From Enteractinococcus fodinae (GTDB lineage: Bacteria; Actinomycetota; Actinomycetes; Actinomycetales; Micrococcaceae): 64,000 nt of DNA. Below, one piece after another: positions 44,853 through 55,691 of the stretch. The notes below the pieces were generated by a model. That model was given only the letters and a program-made list of their open reading frames with translations. It did no database searches and was not told the DNA's origin. The position numbers and the translations under genes are program-made. The DNA lies in assembly GCF_031458395.1 (NCBI RefSeq), contig NZ_JAVDYJ010000001.1, forward strand, positions 2,356,001 through 2,420,000. The letters run 5' to 3'. How positions within the stretch are numbered: position 1 is the first letter of the stretch; each line of letters starts with the position of its first letter.

Positions 44853-46941
44853 CAGGTTCGGTACTTGGACGACGGTGCGCGTGTGTCATGGCCATCGCGT
44901 TGCGGTCTGAGTACTCATCCAGCACCTCGGATGCCCAATCGAGTTCTTCCTGGGTGACGTCATACCCTAAGTGGACGGCGATAAAGTCCAGACCGCCTGC
45001 GGTGAACAGGTCGTAGTGATTTTCGTTATCGTCTGCCCGCCACGGCGTATAGGATGCTTGGGCTTCTCGCCACCCGGCGTTGTTTTCGAGGGCCTCGTAG
45101 CGCTCGGGGCCGAAGTAGTCGTTGTATAGGCTATCGGGGCCGACGTCGTTGCCGGTGCGGTTATCGTGGTTGCCCGGCAGCACCCCGTTGACGATCTCAG
45201 CATCATCCAGGATCCGCTGGGCCTCGGAGGCGAATTCGAATTCCTCGATGGCGATCTGGCGGTATTCCTCTTCGTCATCGCGTTCGGATGCGGTGTGCCA
45301 GTTTTCCATGATGTCACCGGTGTGGGCGACGTATTCGATCTTGCGCTCGTCGGCGTTGTCGACAATCCAATCCAGGGCGTCGGTGTAGACATCGGCCCAG
45401 ATGGCCTGTTGCTCTGGCGAGTAGGCATTCTCTGCGGCACCTTCGGAGAGGTACTGGGTGTCGGTCAGATGCGCGATCGCAAAATCATAGTCGTCGGGAT
45501 CTTCAAATGCATCAGCTGCCTCATTGGGGAGATCATCAGCGAACGGATCCTCACCGGTGACTAACACCGACGCCGTCCCGTCGTTGATGTGGTCGGCTTC
45601 CAGTTCACCGGTCAGCACCAGTTCGCCCTCGGTCAGCCCGCGGCCCGACGCAACGGTATCCCAGGCTTCGGTGGCGGTATTCCACACCATGACGTTGACC
45701 TGGCGGGACGGATCCACACTGCCGGCCCACCGCACAGCCTGACCGGCGACGGCGGCATCGACTGCAACGTCAAAGCGCTGGAAAGCGATATGACCTTGTC
45801 CGGCAGACAAACTTTCACCGGCCCCATCCAGCTCGCCAGCTTCACGGTAGTCAAACTCCAGGGTGGTCGGGGTTTCCTCGACGACGCCCTGGAACCCACC
45901 TTCGGCCACATCGGCCTGGCCCGCATAGAACGTGGAGGTGACATCCCCGCCGTCAGGGTTGGTCGCGCGAACTGAGAGCGTCACGGTGCCTTCACCTTGG
46001 CCGGTTTCGGTGCCGCCCGTTTCGGGAATCGACCCCGAGGTGAAGGCAATGGTCTGCTGAATTGGCTGGCCGAACACGGTCTTGCCTTCAACGGTCAGGG
46101 TGTGTTCGCCCGCGGTCAGTCCGGCCCCAATCATGTCGCCGGGTTCAATGACCTCATCATTGAGCAGATACGTCACACCCTGGGCAACCAGGGAAGGGTT
46201 ATCCCACTCCACCTGGAATTCTGTGGCGCGGGTTAACTCAGCATTTTCGGCCGGTGTGGTTTCCACGAGCTGGGCCTGCTGCTCGCGAAGCTCGCCAAAT
46301 GCTTCCACATTGAGTGCAGCGACCTGCTGGGCGTTCAAGGGTTGGCTGTAGATGCGTGCGGAGTCCAATGTGGAGGTCGAGTGGAATTGGCTCCCACTGG
46401 GTGAGGAGTCTGCACCCAGGGTCATATTGTGGGCTCCAGCGTTTGGCGGCCACACCATTTGATCCCCGACAGTTTCGACTTCAGCGGCGAGTTCCCCATT
46501 CACATAGAGGCGGGCCATCTGGTTGGGACCATCAAAGACCGCCACGGCGTGGTACCACTCATTGGGTTCTATCTCGAGGCCAATGTTCTGGTAGCTACCG
46601 GTGTGTAATTCGAAGGTCAGAGTGTCTTCGAACATGGCCACAGCAAACCCACCGGCCTCTTTATTGGCACACATATTGGTTTGGCCCGAGTCCGGGAACT
46701 CCCCGTTATAGCGGAACACGCATTCCACAGAAAAAGAGTCCGACATGGCTGCGTACTGCTCCCCCATTGGGTACTGCAGTGCATCATCACCATCGAATGT
46801 TGCGGTGTTTCGACCCAGTGCTGGATCCATAGAAATTTCCGGATCGCTATGTTCTGTGACCGGCAGGCCCTTCGAATTGCTGGTCTTCGGTGTGCACGGA
46901 AGCGTGCTGACCGGGTTCGTCATTGGGGTCACTATCGGCAC
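44737..46941 (-). pseudogene. Central part of the split LamG-metallophosphoesterase surface protein
   Basis: The frame contains a second LamG-type domain (ATFDGDDALQY ... WYHAVAVFDGPNQMARLYVNGELAAEV, about residues 45-210). A linker region and a calcineurin-like phosphoesterase follow: AHLTDTQY, VAHTGDIMENW, PGNHDN and AMTHAH supply motifs I-IV. The last motif lies in the next frame. The first 40 residues are out-of-frame noise; the real frame begins near 46870. The enzyme would have been a secreted phosphatase or phosphodiesterase acting on the cell surface. The 734-residue frame lacks signal, last motif and anchor. Confidence 0.78.
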
Positions 46942-46996
46942 CGATCACCACGTTCTGGGCGGTCTCATTCTGTGGGATGGTCATGAGACCACCAGC

Positions 46997-47614
46997 TTAG
47001 GCTTCGGCGGCCAATTCACCGTCGAAATACAGCTGAATGGTCTCACCGTCGTAGACTCCGGCGGCGTGGTACCAGCGGTTGACGTCAATATCCGCCCAGG
47101 CAAAGGTGTAGTTACCATCCGTGTGGATCATGAACCCGACACGGTCATCCCGAACCACCATGGCCCAGCCACCGGCTTCTTTGTTTCCACAGAAGGTATC
47201 TTCACCCGTTGTCGCCCCGGTGGCCATGAAACCGCATTCGACGGTGAAACCGTCTTGCATCGCCGCATAGTCCTCAGACTCGAGGGCATAAGAATAAGCC
47301 GATTCGCCATCGAAGTCGGCAACACCTCGGGCCAGCTGCCCATCAACAGCGATCTGTGGGCTACCAAAGGTTTCCATCGCGCGCCCCTGGGCGGCATCGG
47401 CTGCCGTGCCATTTTCAAACGTGACATCCAAACAATCCGCCTCGGGTGCGGATGGCTGAACCTGAGTAGCTTGCACCGTATCGGGGCCTGCGAAGGCGGC
47501 CGGTGCAGGCATGCCTAACACCAGACTGGCAGAGAGGGGCAGAACGACGGCTAAGGGAAGTTTGCGAGGGCGCGCTGTATGCCGCTGGGCATCGGTGAAA
47601 CGGTGTGACTTCAT
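46997..47614 (-). pseudogene. N-terminal part of the split LamG-metallophosphoesterase surface protein
   Basis: From ATG at 47614: basic N terminus (KSHRFTDAQRHTARPRK), hydrophobic signal segment ending PAPAAFA, then a first LamG domain (DVTFENGTAADAAQG ... WYHAAGVYDGETIQLYFDGELAAEA). It stops at a TAA (46997-46999). The same frame continues beyond the stop for about 50 codons (GGLMTIPQNETAQNVVIGADSD), so the TAA is a nonsense change, and a frameshift near 46870 leads into the next part. With 43620-46941 it adds up to one ancestral gene of about 1330 codons. Confidence 0.78.
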
Positions 47615-47734
47615 GTGCAATCTTTCTGTAAAGGTAGAGGTCATTGAGCACCAACAACCGGTCACCTAACCACCACAAGAAAACCGTCCACCGACAGGCA
47701 TTCGAACTCTAAACTTGACCTGAATGAACATTGA

Positions 47735-48204
47735 GTGAAATACCCGCTCGTCAGCAGTGCGTCGTTAGCGTCTCCGAGCCCTCACCACCCGCAAGGTTTG
47801 GTCTGGGCCAAGGATGGCACCATGTGCCCCAGTGAATTTGGTGAAGCCACCTGGGATGAATTCAACATCATTGAGCCCGGTGGTAACTACGGTTGGCCAC
47901 ACTATGAAGGTGCCGGCGGCGACCCGAACTACATTGACCCCGTCCAGCAATGGATATCAGCCCAAGCGCTATCGAAATCCACAACCACACCATCTACATG
48001 GTGGCGTTACGTGACCAATGCCTCTGGGAAATCCCACTCGACAGCCTCGACACGTCAACGGATCATCTTGTTAGGGAATTCGGACGACTACGCGATGTCA
48101 CCACCGTCCCGGACGGATCGCCGTGGATACTGACAAATAACACCGACGGAGTCGGGACGCCGAGTGATCAGGAGGACCTGTTACTTCGAAGCGAAACCCG
48201 TTAA
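47735..48204 (+). pseudogene. Relic 1 of a PQQ-type sugar dehydrogenase (GSDH/sorbosone type)
   Basis: The frame starting at 47735 contains HPQGLVWAKDGTMCPSEFGEATWDEFNIIEPGGNYGWPHYEG, the typical beta-propeller signature of soluble PQQ-dependent glucose/aldose dehydrogenase-like proteins. A frameshift near 47950 moves to another frame (PSAIEIHNHTIYMVALRDQCLWEIPLD ... VREFGRLRDVTTVPDGSPWILTNNTDG) that runs to the natural C terminus at 48204. The N-terminal two thirds are missing. A second relic of the same gene is at 49770-50370. Confidence 0.78.
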
Positions 48205-48217
48205 GCAGGCACTTTGG

Positions 48218-49285
48218 CTACGGTTTACGCCGCGATGCACCTATAAATCGCTGACTGATCCCGGCCCAGCCAAGGATTACCCCACCCATAAACCCAACGA
48301 TGGGAAAATCCTCTAAGTGATCGATGCTGGAATGGATCGCGAGCGCAGTCCACGCCGTCATGGCGATGAACGCGACCGCCCGGTTCCCCCGGGCGGCGAA
48401 TGCAAGCCCACCAACAAAGAGTAACCCGAGGAGGACGGCCCCAACTGCGCCCAGTTCGGAACCTACTTGCAGTGGCAACGAGTGTACCGCCGCAAGAGTT
48501 GTACTACTTGAGGCAAGTTCTGAAGAGGGAGTGAACGACCCGGGTCCGGAGCCGAACAGTGGACTTGTACCCCAAAGACTGAGGGCATCAGACCACAGCG
48601 TGTGCCGAGCACTACTCAAGCTATCACTGGATGCCAACCACGAAGGCCACGCCGGGCGACTACCAAGGAACACCACGATGAGGACGGCCCCGATAGCCAC
48701 AAGAGTCCCTAAGACCACTGTTAGCCACTGTGGTGGTCCAGTTTGGGTCCATACTGCGAGCACGACGACGATCGCCAGCGGTACGGTCAGAGCAATAGCG
48801 GCTTGAGCATCGAGGGCCAACAGCACACCCACACAGAGTATGAGTGCCAGTACACTGGCCTGAAGTAATACGTGGTCTTCAGTCAAAGCAGGTCGCGGAG
48901 ACTCGGATAACGAGTGATCGGGTTGCATCGCTGCTCGGAGATCAAGTGCCCCGAGGCCAACCAGTGCGATGAGTAGCCCACCGACTGCTGCACTGGCGTT
49001 AGCATAAATAGGCAGAGAAATAGCGGTCGCGAGCAAGAGCAATATAAAGAGGACTAAAATTTTTCCGCGCAGCCACTCACGACGGATGAAGCCACCAGCA
49101 AAGGTTCCCAGAATTAGTGTTGCAGGGGAAACGACGTATGGAGAAGTCAGCCCGAGATCGTACTGCACCATAGAGCCCGCGACGACTACCCACAAATACC
49201 ACGCTAGGAATGTAGCACTTAGTAGTACTCCCCATAGGCCGATCGTGTGATGAATCGTCTCACGAAAACGCTGCACCTGCGACAC
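48218..49285 (-). CDS. O-antigen ligase-like polysaccharide protein (Wzy_C type)
   Basis: 355 residues with about ten hydrophobic segments. The extracytoplasmic loop SARHTLWSDALSLWGTSPLFGSGPGSFTP (about 225-253) is the Wzy_C pattern: Arg, Trp, PxxGxGPGxF, with His later in AAVHSLPLQVGSELG. Such proteins join or polymerise surface glycans. It is flanked by two relics of the same dehydrogenase gene and is about 9 kb from the wzx-like flippase of the polysaccharide locus, so it may be part of the same system. Confidence 0.82.
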   Translation of the reverse strand: MSQVQRFRETIHHTIGLWGVLLSATFLAWYLWVVVAGSMVQYDLGLTSPYVVSPATLILGTFAGGFIRREWLRGKILVLFILLLLATAISLPIYANASAAVGGLLIALVGLGALDLRAAMQPDHSLSESPRPALTEDHVLLQASVLALILCVGVLLALDAQAAIALTVPLAIVVVLAVWTQTGPPQWLTVVLGTLVAIGAVLIVVFLGSRPAWPSWLASSDSLSSARHTLWSDALSLWGTSPLFGSGPGSFTPSSELASSSTTLAAVHSLPLQVGSELGAVGAVLLGLLFVGGLAFAARGNRAVAFIAMTAWTALAIHSSIDHLEDFPIVGFMGGVILGWAGISQRFIGASRRKP

Positions 49286-50763
49286 TAAACATCAGCTACC
49301 CTTCATCAAGTTTCTCCGTGAGTTGCCCTCATATTTTGCCACAGAACCCGGTTGCAATGTCCGGCAGGCTGTCTACTGGTATAACACACACCACACCAGT
49401 ACCACCCACAGTTGGATAAGCCAGGCGAAGGGGCACGTTCAGGACGATATTTACAAGCAGGTACGCTTCTAACGGCATGAGTTTTTGTTCCTTGCGGGGT
49501 GCGCAAACGAGCCGGAGCCTGACACCGACGCCCCTCATCGGCGACCAACTTGGCAAAAACCACAGCCGCCGAGTTCAAAGCACTCGATACGGTGGAAACC
49601 GATGTGGGCAAAGCCGTAATCTTGGCCCACATCTCGAAGGACTATGCTCTATTGCCGTCGTAGGTGAGACACTTTTGTTCAGCGAGCGCGCCACTTATCG
49701 GATCTTAGAACAGGCACTAACGAGCAGACACGTGAAGTGGGGGTGATCGAACAAGCTTCGACTTCACCTGGTGAGGGTAGGCCGCTGTCCATGAAGGTCA
49801 GCTTTACGCCTATTCCACGACCGGGAACGCACAGGACCCTAGCCGATCCCAAGATCTCGCTTCACGGGCAGGGAAGATTCTGCGGATCACTCCCGCGGGC
49901 GACCTCCCTGGTGATACTCCGTGCGGAGACTCCCCTTCTATAATTACGGTCAGCCCGAGAGTCTGGCCCGGGCGAAAGATGGCCCCATGCACTCCAGCGA
50001 GTTCGGCGAGGCGACCTGGGATGCGCTCAATATCATCGAACCTGGTGGCAACTACGGCTGGCAATCAGTCTAAGGAGCCGGATCGATCCAAACTACATTG
50101 ACCCGCTGCAACAATGGGCACCAGCTGAGACCAGTCCCAGCGCCATAGAAAGTGACAATAATAGGATTTACAAGGCAGCACTACGAGGTCAACGCCCCTG
50201 AGAAAGTCCCTGAGGCAACGTCGACACCTCGACGGACTACCTAAAACAGGCGTTCGGACGCCTTCGCGAAGTCTCTACCGCCCCGGACGATCTGCTGTGG
50301 ATCCTGACAATTAGCCGACGGTGTTGGGAGCCCAGTGAACAAGAAGACTTACTCCTTCGCGTACGAGCACCACTTGAGATATACATTTCAGTTACATCAA
50401 GAAATGAATCGAGTACCTTCACCGCATTGTTGTGTCTATACAGAACCGCCTGCGAGTCTCACCCTGGTTTTTCAGTATGATTCCATCGATAGTCGGAACA
50501 GCGCTTTTTGTGCTTGCAGGGCAGCCGAGGTGCCCACAAGTGACGGAAGCTGCCGGCGGACTCAATGTCGCTGCTGCCACAGTCCATGAGCGTGATGAGA
50601 AACGGGAACCCCTGCACCTGAGTGAGAAGCTCCGACACAGGCAGGTCTAGAACAATCTAGGTCCAATCTAGCGCGTAGCTATTTGGATCTTTATTCAGGA
50701 CGGCCCGGGATCGCAAAAAGTATCATCACCCACTCAAGCTCCAAGCACCAGTACACTGAACAT
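49286..50763. other. Gene-poor stretch containing one relic
   Basis: Apart from the dehydrogenase relic at 49770-50370 I see no recognisable gene. Short frames on both strands lack family motifs. The region before the galE start shows no strong Shine-Dalgarno. Confidence 0.45.
49770..50370 (+). pseudogene. Relic 2 of a PQQ-type sugar dehydrogenase
   Basis: Pieces in shifting frames match the same family as relic 1 but start further upstream: LYAYSTTGNAQDPSRSQD, GKILRITPAGDLPGDTPCG, EFGEATWDALNIIEPGGNYGW followed by a stop, then fragments parallel to relic 1 (VDTSTDYLKQAFGRLREVSTAPD and SEQEDLLLRVR). Several stops and shifts make it non-functional. Relics 1 and 2 share most blocks in order, so they are old tandem paralogues. 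Confidence 0.75.
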
Positions 50764-51783
50764 GTGCGAATACTTCTTACCGGTGGAGCCGGGTACATAG
50801 GTAGTCATACAGCGCTTGTACTCCTGGAGCAAGGCCACGAGGTAGTGATCATCGATGATCTCTCTAATGGCAACCTTGAGGCGCTGAGACGAGTAGAAAG
50901 ACTTTCGGGAAAATCCATTGAGTTCTTCCACGGGGACCTTACCGAACCGGAGACAGTCCGAAAGTGTTTTGATGGCATTAATGTCGAAGCTGTAATCCAT
51001 CTAGCTGGACTCAAAGCCGTAGGAGAATCAGTCGACCAGCCTGCCCGCTATTACCGTGTCAACCTTGGGTCAACTCTCACGTTGCTGAATACTATGCAAG
51101 AAAGAGGTATCAATAGACTTGTTTTTAGTTCATCTGCGACAGTTTACGGAGAACCACAAACTTCGCTCATTAGTGAGTCCCACCCAGTTGGAGTCGGTAT
51201 CGCCAATCCGTACGGCTGGTCAAAAGCAATGAATGAGCAAATAATTTCCGATGTAGCTAGATCGTGGCCTCAACTTTCGGTAACGCTCCTTCGCTATTTC
51301 AACCCCGTGGGAGCACATCACTCAGGCCAAATAGGCGAAGCTCCTTCCGGAAAACCCAATAATTTAATGCCGTTCATAGCCCAAGTGGCGGCCAGGAGGC
51401 GTGAATTCCTGACTGTTTTCGGAAATGATTATGACACGCCTGATGGCACCGGGGTACGCGACTACATCCACGTCATGGATCTAGCAGAAGGCCATCTCGC
51501 AGCATTATTGCATCTCAAATCCGGAGTCAAGACTTACAATCTAGGGTCTGGAGAAGGCACCAGCGTCCTGCAAGCCATCGGGGCTTTTGAGAAAGCTTCA
51601 GAGCGAGCAATCCCCTATGAAATCTATCCCAGAAGAAGCGGCGATCTCGCCTCGGTCGTTGCCGATCCTCTTCTTGCCAAAACCGAGATTGGTTGGCAAA
51701 CACGACGGACCTTCGAAGACGCCTGCCGCGATGCCTGGACGTGGCAGTCGCTTAACCCCCACGGCTACGATGTCGCTAAGTGA
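50764..51783 (+). CDS. galE: UDP-glucose 4-epimerase
   Basis: 339 residues from GTG at 50764, the usual GalE length; the longer frame adds 27 unrelated residues. The NAD motif is TGGAGYIGSHT (about 6-16). The catalytic Ser/Tyr pair is in VFSSSATVYGEP and NPYGWSK (YxxxK). LRYFNPVGAH and GVRDYIHVMDLAEGH are classical GalE signatures. It interconverts UDP-glucose and UDP-galactose (or the GlcNAc/GalNAc forms) for surface glycans. It stands at the left border of the polysaccharide locus, opposite in direction to the wbp-like genes. Confidence 0.9.
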   Translation: MRILLTGGAGYIGSHTALVLLEQGHEVVIIDDLSNGNLEALRRVERLSGKSIEFFHGDLTEPETVRKCFDGINVEAVIHLAGLKAVGESVDQPARYYRVNLGSTLTLLNTMQERGINRLVFSSSATVYGEPQTSLISESHPVGVGIANPYGWSKAMNEQIISDVARSWPQLSVTLLRYFNPVGAHHSGQIGEAPSGKPNNLMPFIAQVAARRREFLTVFGNDYDTPDGTGVRDYIHVMDLAEGHLAALLHLKSGVKTYNLGSGEGTSVLQAIGAFEKASERAIPYEIYPRRSGDLASVVADPLLAKTEIGWQTRRTFEDACRDAWTWQSLNPHGYDVAK

Positions 51784-52114
51784 GGGCACGCAAACATGGT
51801 ACAAAATTATGGCACTTCCTTATATTGGAAGACAAGCCGGAAGGCATGTTAGTCACGTACTAATTACGTGTTCTCGACCCTCCGCCCAAGTTACATACAT
51901 CGTGAATTAGAACGCCGAGCTTCCACCGGGTGTGTTTATTTACAGAATAAGATAGTGGTATTGCGCGCACCCTTTTCAGGCACTAAGCCTCAAGTCGGTG
52001 GCGGCAAGGGGACATGCGCTGCGCTCTGCAAGTAAGTTGCCGGACAAACGCTCAGCTCTTCTCGTAGAAAAAAGAAGTTTCATTATCACAGGAGTCGTGT
52101 GAGATTGGCAGCCT
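51784..52114. other. Intergenic stretch without recognised gene
   Basis: About 330 bases between the convergent galE and the broken dehydrogenase. No gene, no clear terminator hairpin seen. Confidence 0.4.
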
Positions 52115-53413
52115 CTACTCTAAGGGCATGCCCACGATAAGACGGGGAATACCCGCCCAAAGAGCGGCATCAGTAATCGCCCGTCCGTCCACAAGCAATC
52201 TTACTCCGGGCACCTGTTGCGGAGATATGTGGCTATATTCGTTATGATCGGTATGCACGATCGCCACATCGACGGGAGAACCTTCTTCATAAGGGACTAA
52301 CCCCAAGCGCCTTATTTCTCTCGAGTCATAGAGTGGGTCGTGTACGAAGACTTCAGTACCTTCATCTTCTAAAGCTCTTACTAGTGGAAATATACCGGAG
52401 AAAGTCGTCTCTTTTGTACCCCCTCGATAAGAAGCCCCTAATACCACGGTTCTCATATCCGCCAAAGAGCCCAATAATTCAGTAGTTTGGTTCACAATAC
52501 GCTGGGGCATCGAAGCATTCAACGCTCGAGCCGTACGTACTATATCTGCGTTTGGGTCGGAAGATAAGTAAAGCCTAGGGTGGTTTGGGATACAAAGACC
52601 ACCGACCGAAATACCAGGCTTATGAATATGACTGTACGGTTGTGAGTTGCATGCTTCGATTACTCGGTAAACGTCTATTCCGTTAGCAGCGGCATAAATA
52701 GCGAACTGATTTGCTAATCCGATGTTGACATCCCGATAAGTGGTCTCAGCAAGCTTAGCCATTTCGGATGTCTCCGGACTACCCAGGTCCCAGACACCGT
52801 TGGGAAACTTTAAGTCGGGACGCTCATCAAACCGTAGCGCCGATTCATAAAACTCACGCGCCCTACGAGCGCCTTCATTCGACAAAGCGCCCAATAGTTT
52901 TGGGTAGCGACGTAGGTCTTCAAAAATCCGTCCCAAGAACAAACGCTCCGCCGAGTGAACCAGATGAAAATCTAGACCTTCTTCTAAGCCAGAGGCTGAT
53001 TCGATCAGTGGCTTTAAATGGTCCCGAGTAGTACCAACAGGTAAAGTCGTCTCATAGGAGATGAGAGTACCTTCGCTCAGATACCCGGCCAATGACAGCG
53101 TCAGAGTATCTAACTAATCAAACTCTGGCTCGTGACTCATGTCATCAACCAACAAAGGAGTAGCAACAACGATAACTTCTGCCGCAGGAATCGCCTCTGC
53201 GAATGAGTTGGTGGCGCGCAGTCGTCCTGCCTCGGTGACATGTGCAAGTTTTTGCTGCAGCTGATCCTCGCCTGGGTAAGGTTCGAGGCCCCGATTCACG
53301 AGATCAACCGTTTGCTCATTTCCTTCTAAGCCGATGACATCATACCCGCTGTCTGCAAACTGCACGGCTAATGGAAGGCCGATCTTGTTCAAGGAAACAA
53401 CCGCAATATGCAT
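52115..53413 (-). pseudogene. UDP-sugar dehydrogenase (WbpA-like) split by a nonsense codon
   Basis: The N-terminal frame 53114-53413 (MHIAVVSLNKIGLPLAVQF ... PLLVDDMSHEPEFD) ends in a TAG at 53114-53116. Translation in the same frame then continues without interruption (LDTLTLSLAGYLSEGTLISYETTLPVGTT) to 52115. The whole 432-codon product aligns end to end with the intact paralogue at 56299-57594. The catalytic Cys is kept in a changed context (GGLCIPNHP versus GGHCIPVYP), and NKIG replaces GKIG in the NAD loop. One amber codon is the only disabling lesion seen, so decay is recent or the stop is a read error. Confidence 0.82.
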
Positions 53414-53607
53414 ACTTTAAATGTACCTGGTCCGCGCCGCTCGATGGCAGCCGCGAGTCGAGCACCCAGCAATACTTGCTGCAGTACAGCTCCGGCAGCC
53501 GAAGTCCGTTATGGAGATTGACTACGTTTATGTATTGTTTACAGAGTTAGGTCATAGCATTTGGGAATACTTTGCGATTCGAACGCACTTGATACCGTTT
53601 TTGACCC

Positions 53608-54594
53608 TCATAATCGCACGACAGAATTGGTTCGAGCACCGTCTAATGCCGACTCAACGATTTGAAGGGTCCGCAGTCCCTGCCCTAAGGTGACCGTGTC
53701 GCTAGATTTCCCTAGGATTGCGTCGCGGAATGCTTCGTGCTGAGTCCGTAAAGGTTCGGGTTTTGAGAACGCAAAACGAGTGACGTCGCCTTCGCTAACC
53801 CCTCGGAACGCGGCGATACGTTCCCACTCAGCCGGTATGGTCCCATTGGCATGGAATGTCAGATCACTTGTCCCCGTGTCTGCTACGAACGTGCCACGCT
53901 CACCTGTAACGATGGTGATGCGCTCTTTCAATGGGCTGAGCCAGTTCACCAGGTGGTTGACCACAACACCAGATTCTAAACGTCCGGTAATCGCGATGAG
54001 GTCCTCGTGGTTGCGGCCCGATTTATAAGCGATATTTGCAAACAAAGATTCATAGTCCGATTGGGCTACCCATGCCGTGAGATCTATATCGTGTGAAGCA
54101 AGATCCTTTCCGACGCCGACATCTGCCACGCGAGATGGAAAAGGTCCCTGCCGTCGAGTCTGGATTTGATAGACGGCGCCGAGTTCGCCTGCTTCTAAGC
54201 GACGCCGCAATTGTTGCAACGCGGGGTTAAACCGCTCGATATGACCAACTGCGCCCACAAGCCCGGCACACGTAAAAGCATCAACGATTCGTTGCCCTGC
54301 TTCGACTGAGTGAGCAATAGGCTTTTCAATTAGCGTGTGCACCCCAGCGGCTGCAAGCCGAAGTGCCGGTTCTTCATGAAACTGGGTGGGGACCGCGACT
54401 ACGGCGATATCAATGCCCGCGTCGATGAGCGCATCAACGTCGGGGAAGACCGGTAACCCTTGGGCTACGCCAAATTTGTCGCCACCAACGTCAGCAATCG
54501 CTACCAGCTCGATGCCGTCGATCTCGCGAAGTACTCGAGCGTGGTGTCGTCCCATCATGCCAAGGCCCAGCAGACCTGCGCGTAACACCGTCAC
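53608..54594 (-). CDS. wbpB: Gfo/Idh/MocA oxidoreductase (WbpB-like)
   Basis: 328 residues. The N-terminal Rossmann motif is LLGLGMMGRHHARVL (about 8-22), the EKP motif is at about 89-91 (LIEKPIAHS), and the catalytic-domain segment is KDLASHDIDLTAWV (about 169-182). In the P. aeruginosa WbpABED pathway, WbpB oxidises the 3-position of UDP-GlcNAcA with NAD. The ATG overlaps the end of the aminotransferase gene. The assignment rests on being co-encoded with WbpE-, WbpD- and WbpA-like genes. Confidence 0.8.
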   Translation of the reverse strand: MTVLRAGLLGLGMMGRHHARVLREIDGIELVAIADVGGDKFGVAQGLPVFPDVDALIDAGIDIAVVAVPTQFHEEPALRLAAAGVHTLIEKPIAHSVEAGQRIVDAFTCAGLVGAVGHIERFNPALQQLRRRLEAGELGAVYQIQTRRQGPFPSRVADVGVGKDLASHDIDLTAWVAQSDYESLFANIAYKSGRNHEDLIAITGRLESGVVVNHLVNWLSPLKERITIVTGERGTFVADTGTSDLTFHANGTIPAEWERIAAFRGVSEGDVTRFAFSKPEPLRTQHEAFRDAILGKSSDTVTLGQGLRTLQIVESALDGARTNSVVRL

Positions 54595-55691
54595 TATGCA
54601 CCTGCCTTTGCCACACTATTGACCGCACTGACGACGCGTTCTAAGTCTTGGGTTGACAGCGAAGGGTGCACTGGTAGCGAGACAACTTCCCGTGCGGCTT
54701 TTTCCGTTTCCGGCAGCTCAAGTTGTGGTGCATATTGAGCAAGAGATGGGAGTCGATGATTCGGAATGGGGTAATACACTCCGGCTCCCACGTTGTATTC
54801 ATTTTTCAGTGCGGCCACGAAGCCGTCACGATCATCAGCTACCCGAATCGTGTACTGGTGATACACATGCACTGCGCCCTCAACAACCGTGGGAGTGACA
54901 ACGTGTTCAAGATTCGCATCAAAAAAGGCGGCATTGTCTTGCCGCATCGCCGTCCAGCTGCCCACCTTGGTGAGCTGGACACGCCCGACTGCCGCATGAA
55001 TATCAGTCATCCGAGCGTTAAATCCGATGATCTCATTGTCGTATTGTCGCTCCATGCCTTGGTTCCGCAACAACTTCAGTGTGCGGGCAAGCGCATCAGT
55101 CGCAACGGTCACCATGCCACCCTCACCACTAGTCATGTTCTTAGTGGGATACAGGCTAAACATTGCAAACTGTCCAAAGGATCCCACGGATTGTCCGTGC
55201 AACGATGCACCGTGCGCTTGGGCAGCATCTTCGTATACGTCCACGCCGTGTTCTGTCGCGATATTCGTAAGTTCTCTCATGCGAGCAGGGTGCCCGTATA
55301 AGTGAACCGGCATAATACCCTTGGTCTGGGGGGTGATTGCTGCAGCAACCGCTGCCGGGTCCAGGCCAAAGGTCTCTGGCTCGATGTCGACAAATACTGG
55401 CGTTGCGCCAGTCAGTGCTACAGAATTCCCTGTCGCAGCAAAGGTAAATGACGGCACGATGACTTCATCGCCCGGCCCTACTCCTGCTGCGAGTAAGCCC
55501 AGATGCAACCCAGAGGTGCCTGAGTTGACCGCTATTGAGGTACGTTCTGGCACAAAGTGAGAGGAAAACTCTTGCTCAAATGCAGCGACCTCTTGACCTT
55601 GAGCCACCATGCCACTTCGCAATACCGCATCCACTGCGGCTCGCTCGTCGTCTCCGATAATTGGCTTCGCCGGTGGAATGAATCCGCTCAA
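54594..55691 (-). CDS. wbpE: DegT/DnrJ/EryC1 aminotransferase (WbpE-like)
   Basis: 365 residues from TTG at 55691, which follows AAGGGAGAAAGC and overlaps the acetyltransferase stop (TTGA). The upstream 39 codons of open frame lie inside that gene and are not similar to the family. Signatures: IPPAKPIIGDDE, AVNSGTSGLHLGL, EVIVPSFTFAATGNSV, EDAAQAHGA, and the PLP-lysine segment FSLYPTKNMTSGEGG (Lys at about 181). It transfers an amino group to the 3-keto-UDP-GlcNAcA produced by the WbpB-like enzyme. Confidence 0.85.
   Translation of the reverse strand: MSGFIPPAKPIIGDDERAAVDAVLRSGMVAQGQEVAAFEQEFSSHFVPERTSIAVNSGTSGLHLGLLAAGVGPGDEVIVPSFTFAATGNSVALTGATPVFVDIEPETFGLDPAAVAAAITPQTKGIMPVHLYGHPARMRELTNIATEHGVDVYEDAAQAHGASLHGQSVGSFGQFAMFSLYPTKNMTSGEGGMVTVATDALARTLKLLRNQGMERQYDNEIIGFNARMTDIHAAVGRVQLTKVGSWTAMRQDNAAFFDANLEHVVTPTVVEGAVHVYHQYTIRVADDRDGFVAALKNEYNVGAGVYYPIPNHRLPSLAQYAPQLELPETEKAAREVVSLPVHPSLSTQDLERVVSAVNSVAKAGA

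Noticed and set aside
50683-50763. Longer N terminus for GalE
   Set aside because: The extra 27 residues are unlike any GalE and would displace the NAD motif from the N terminus.
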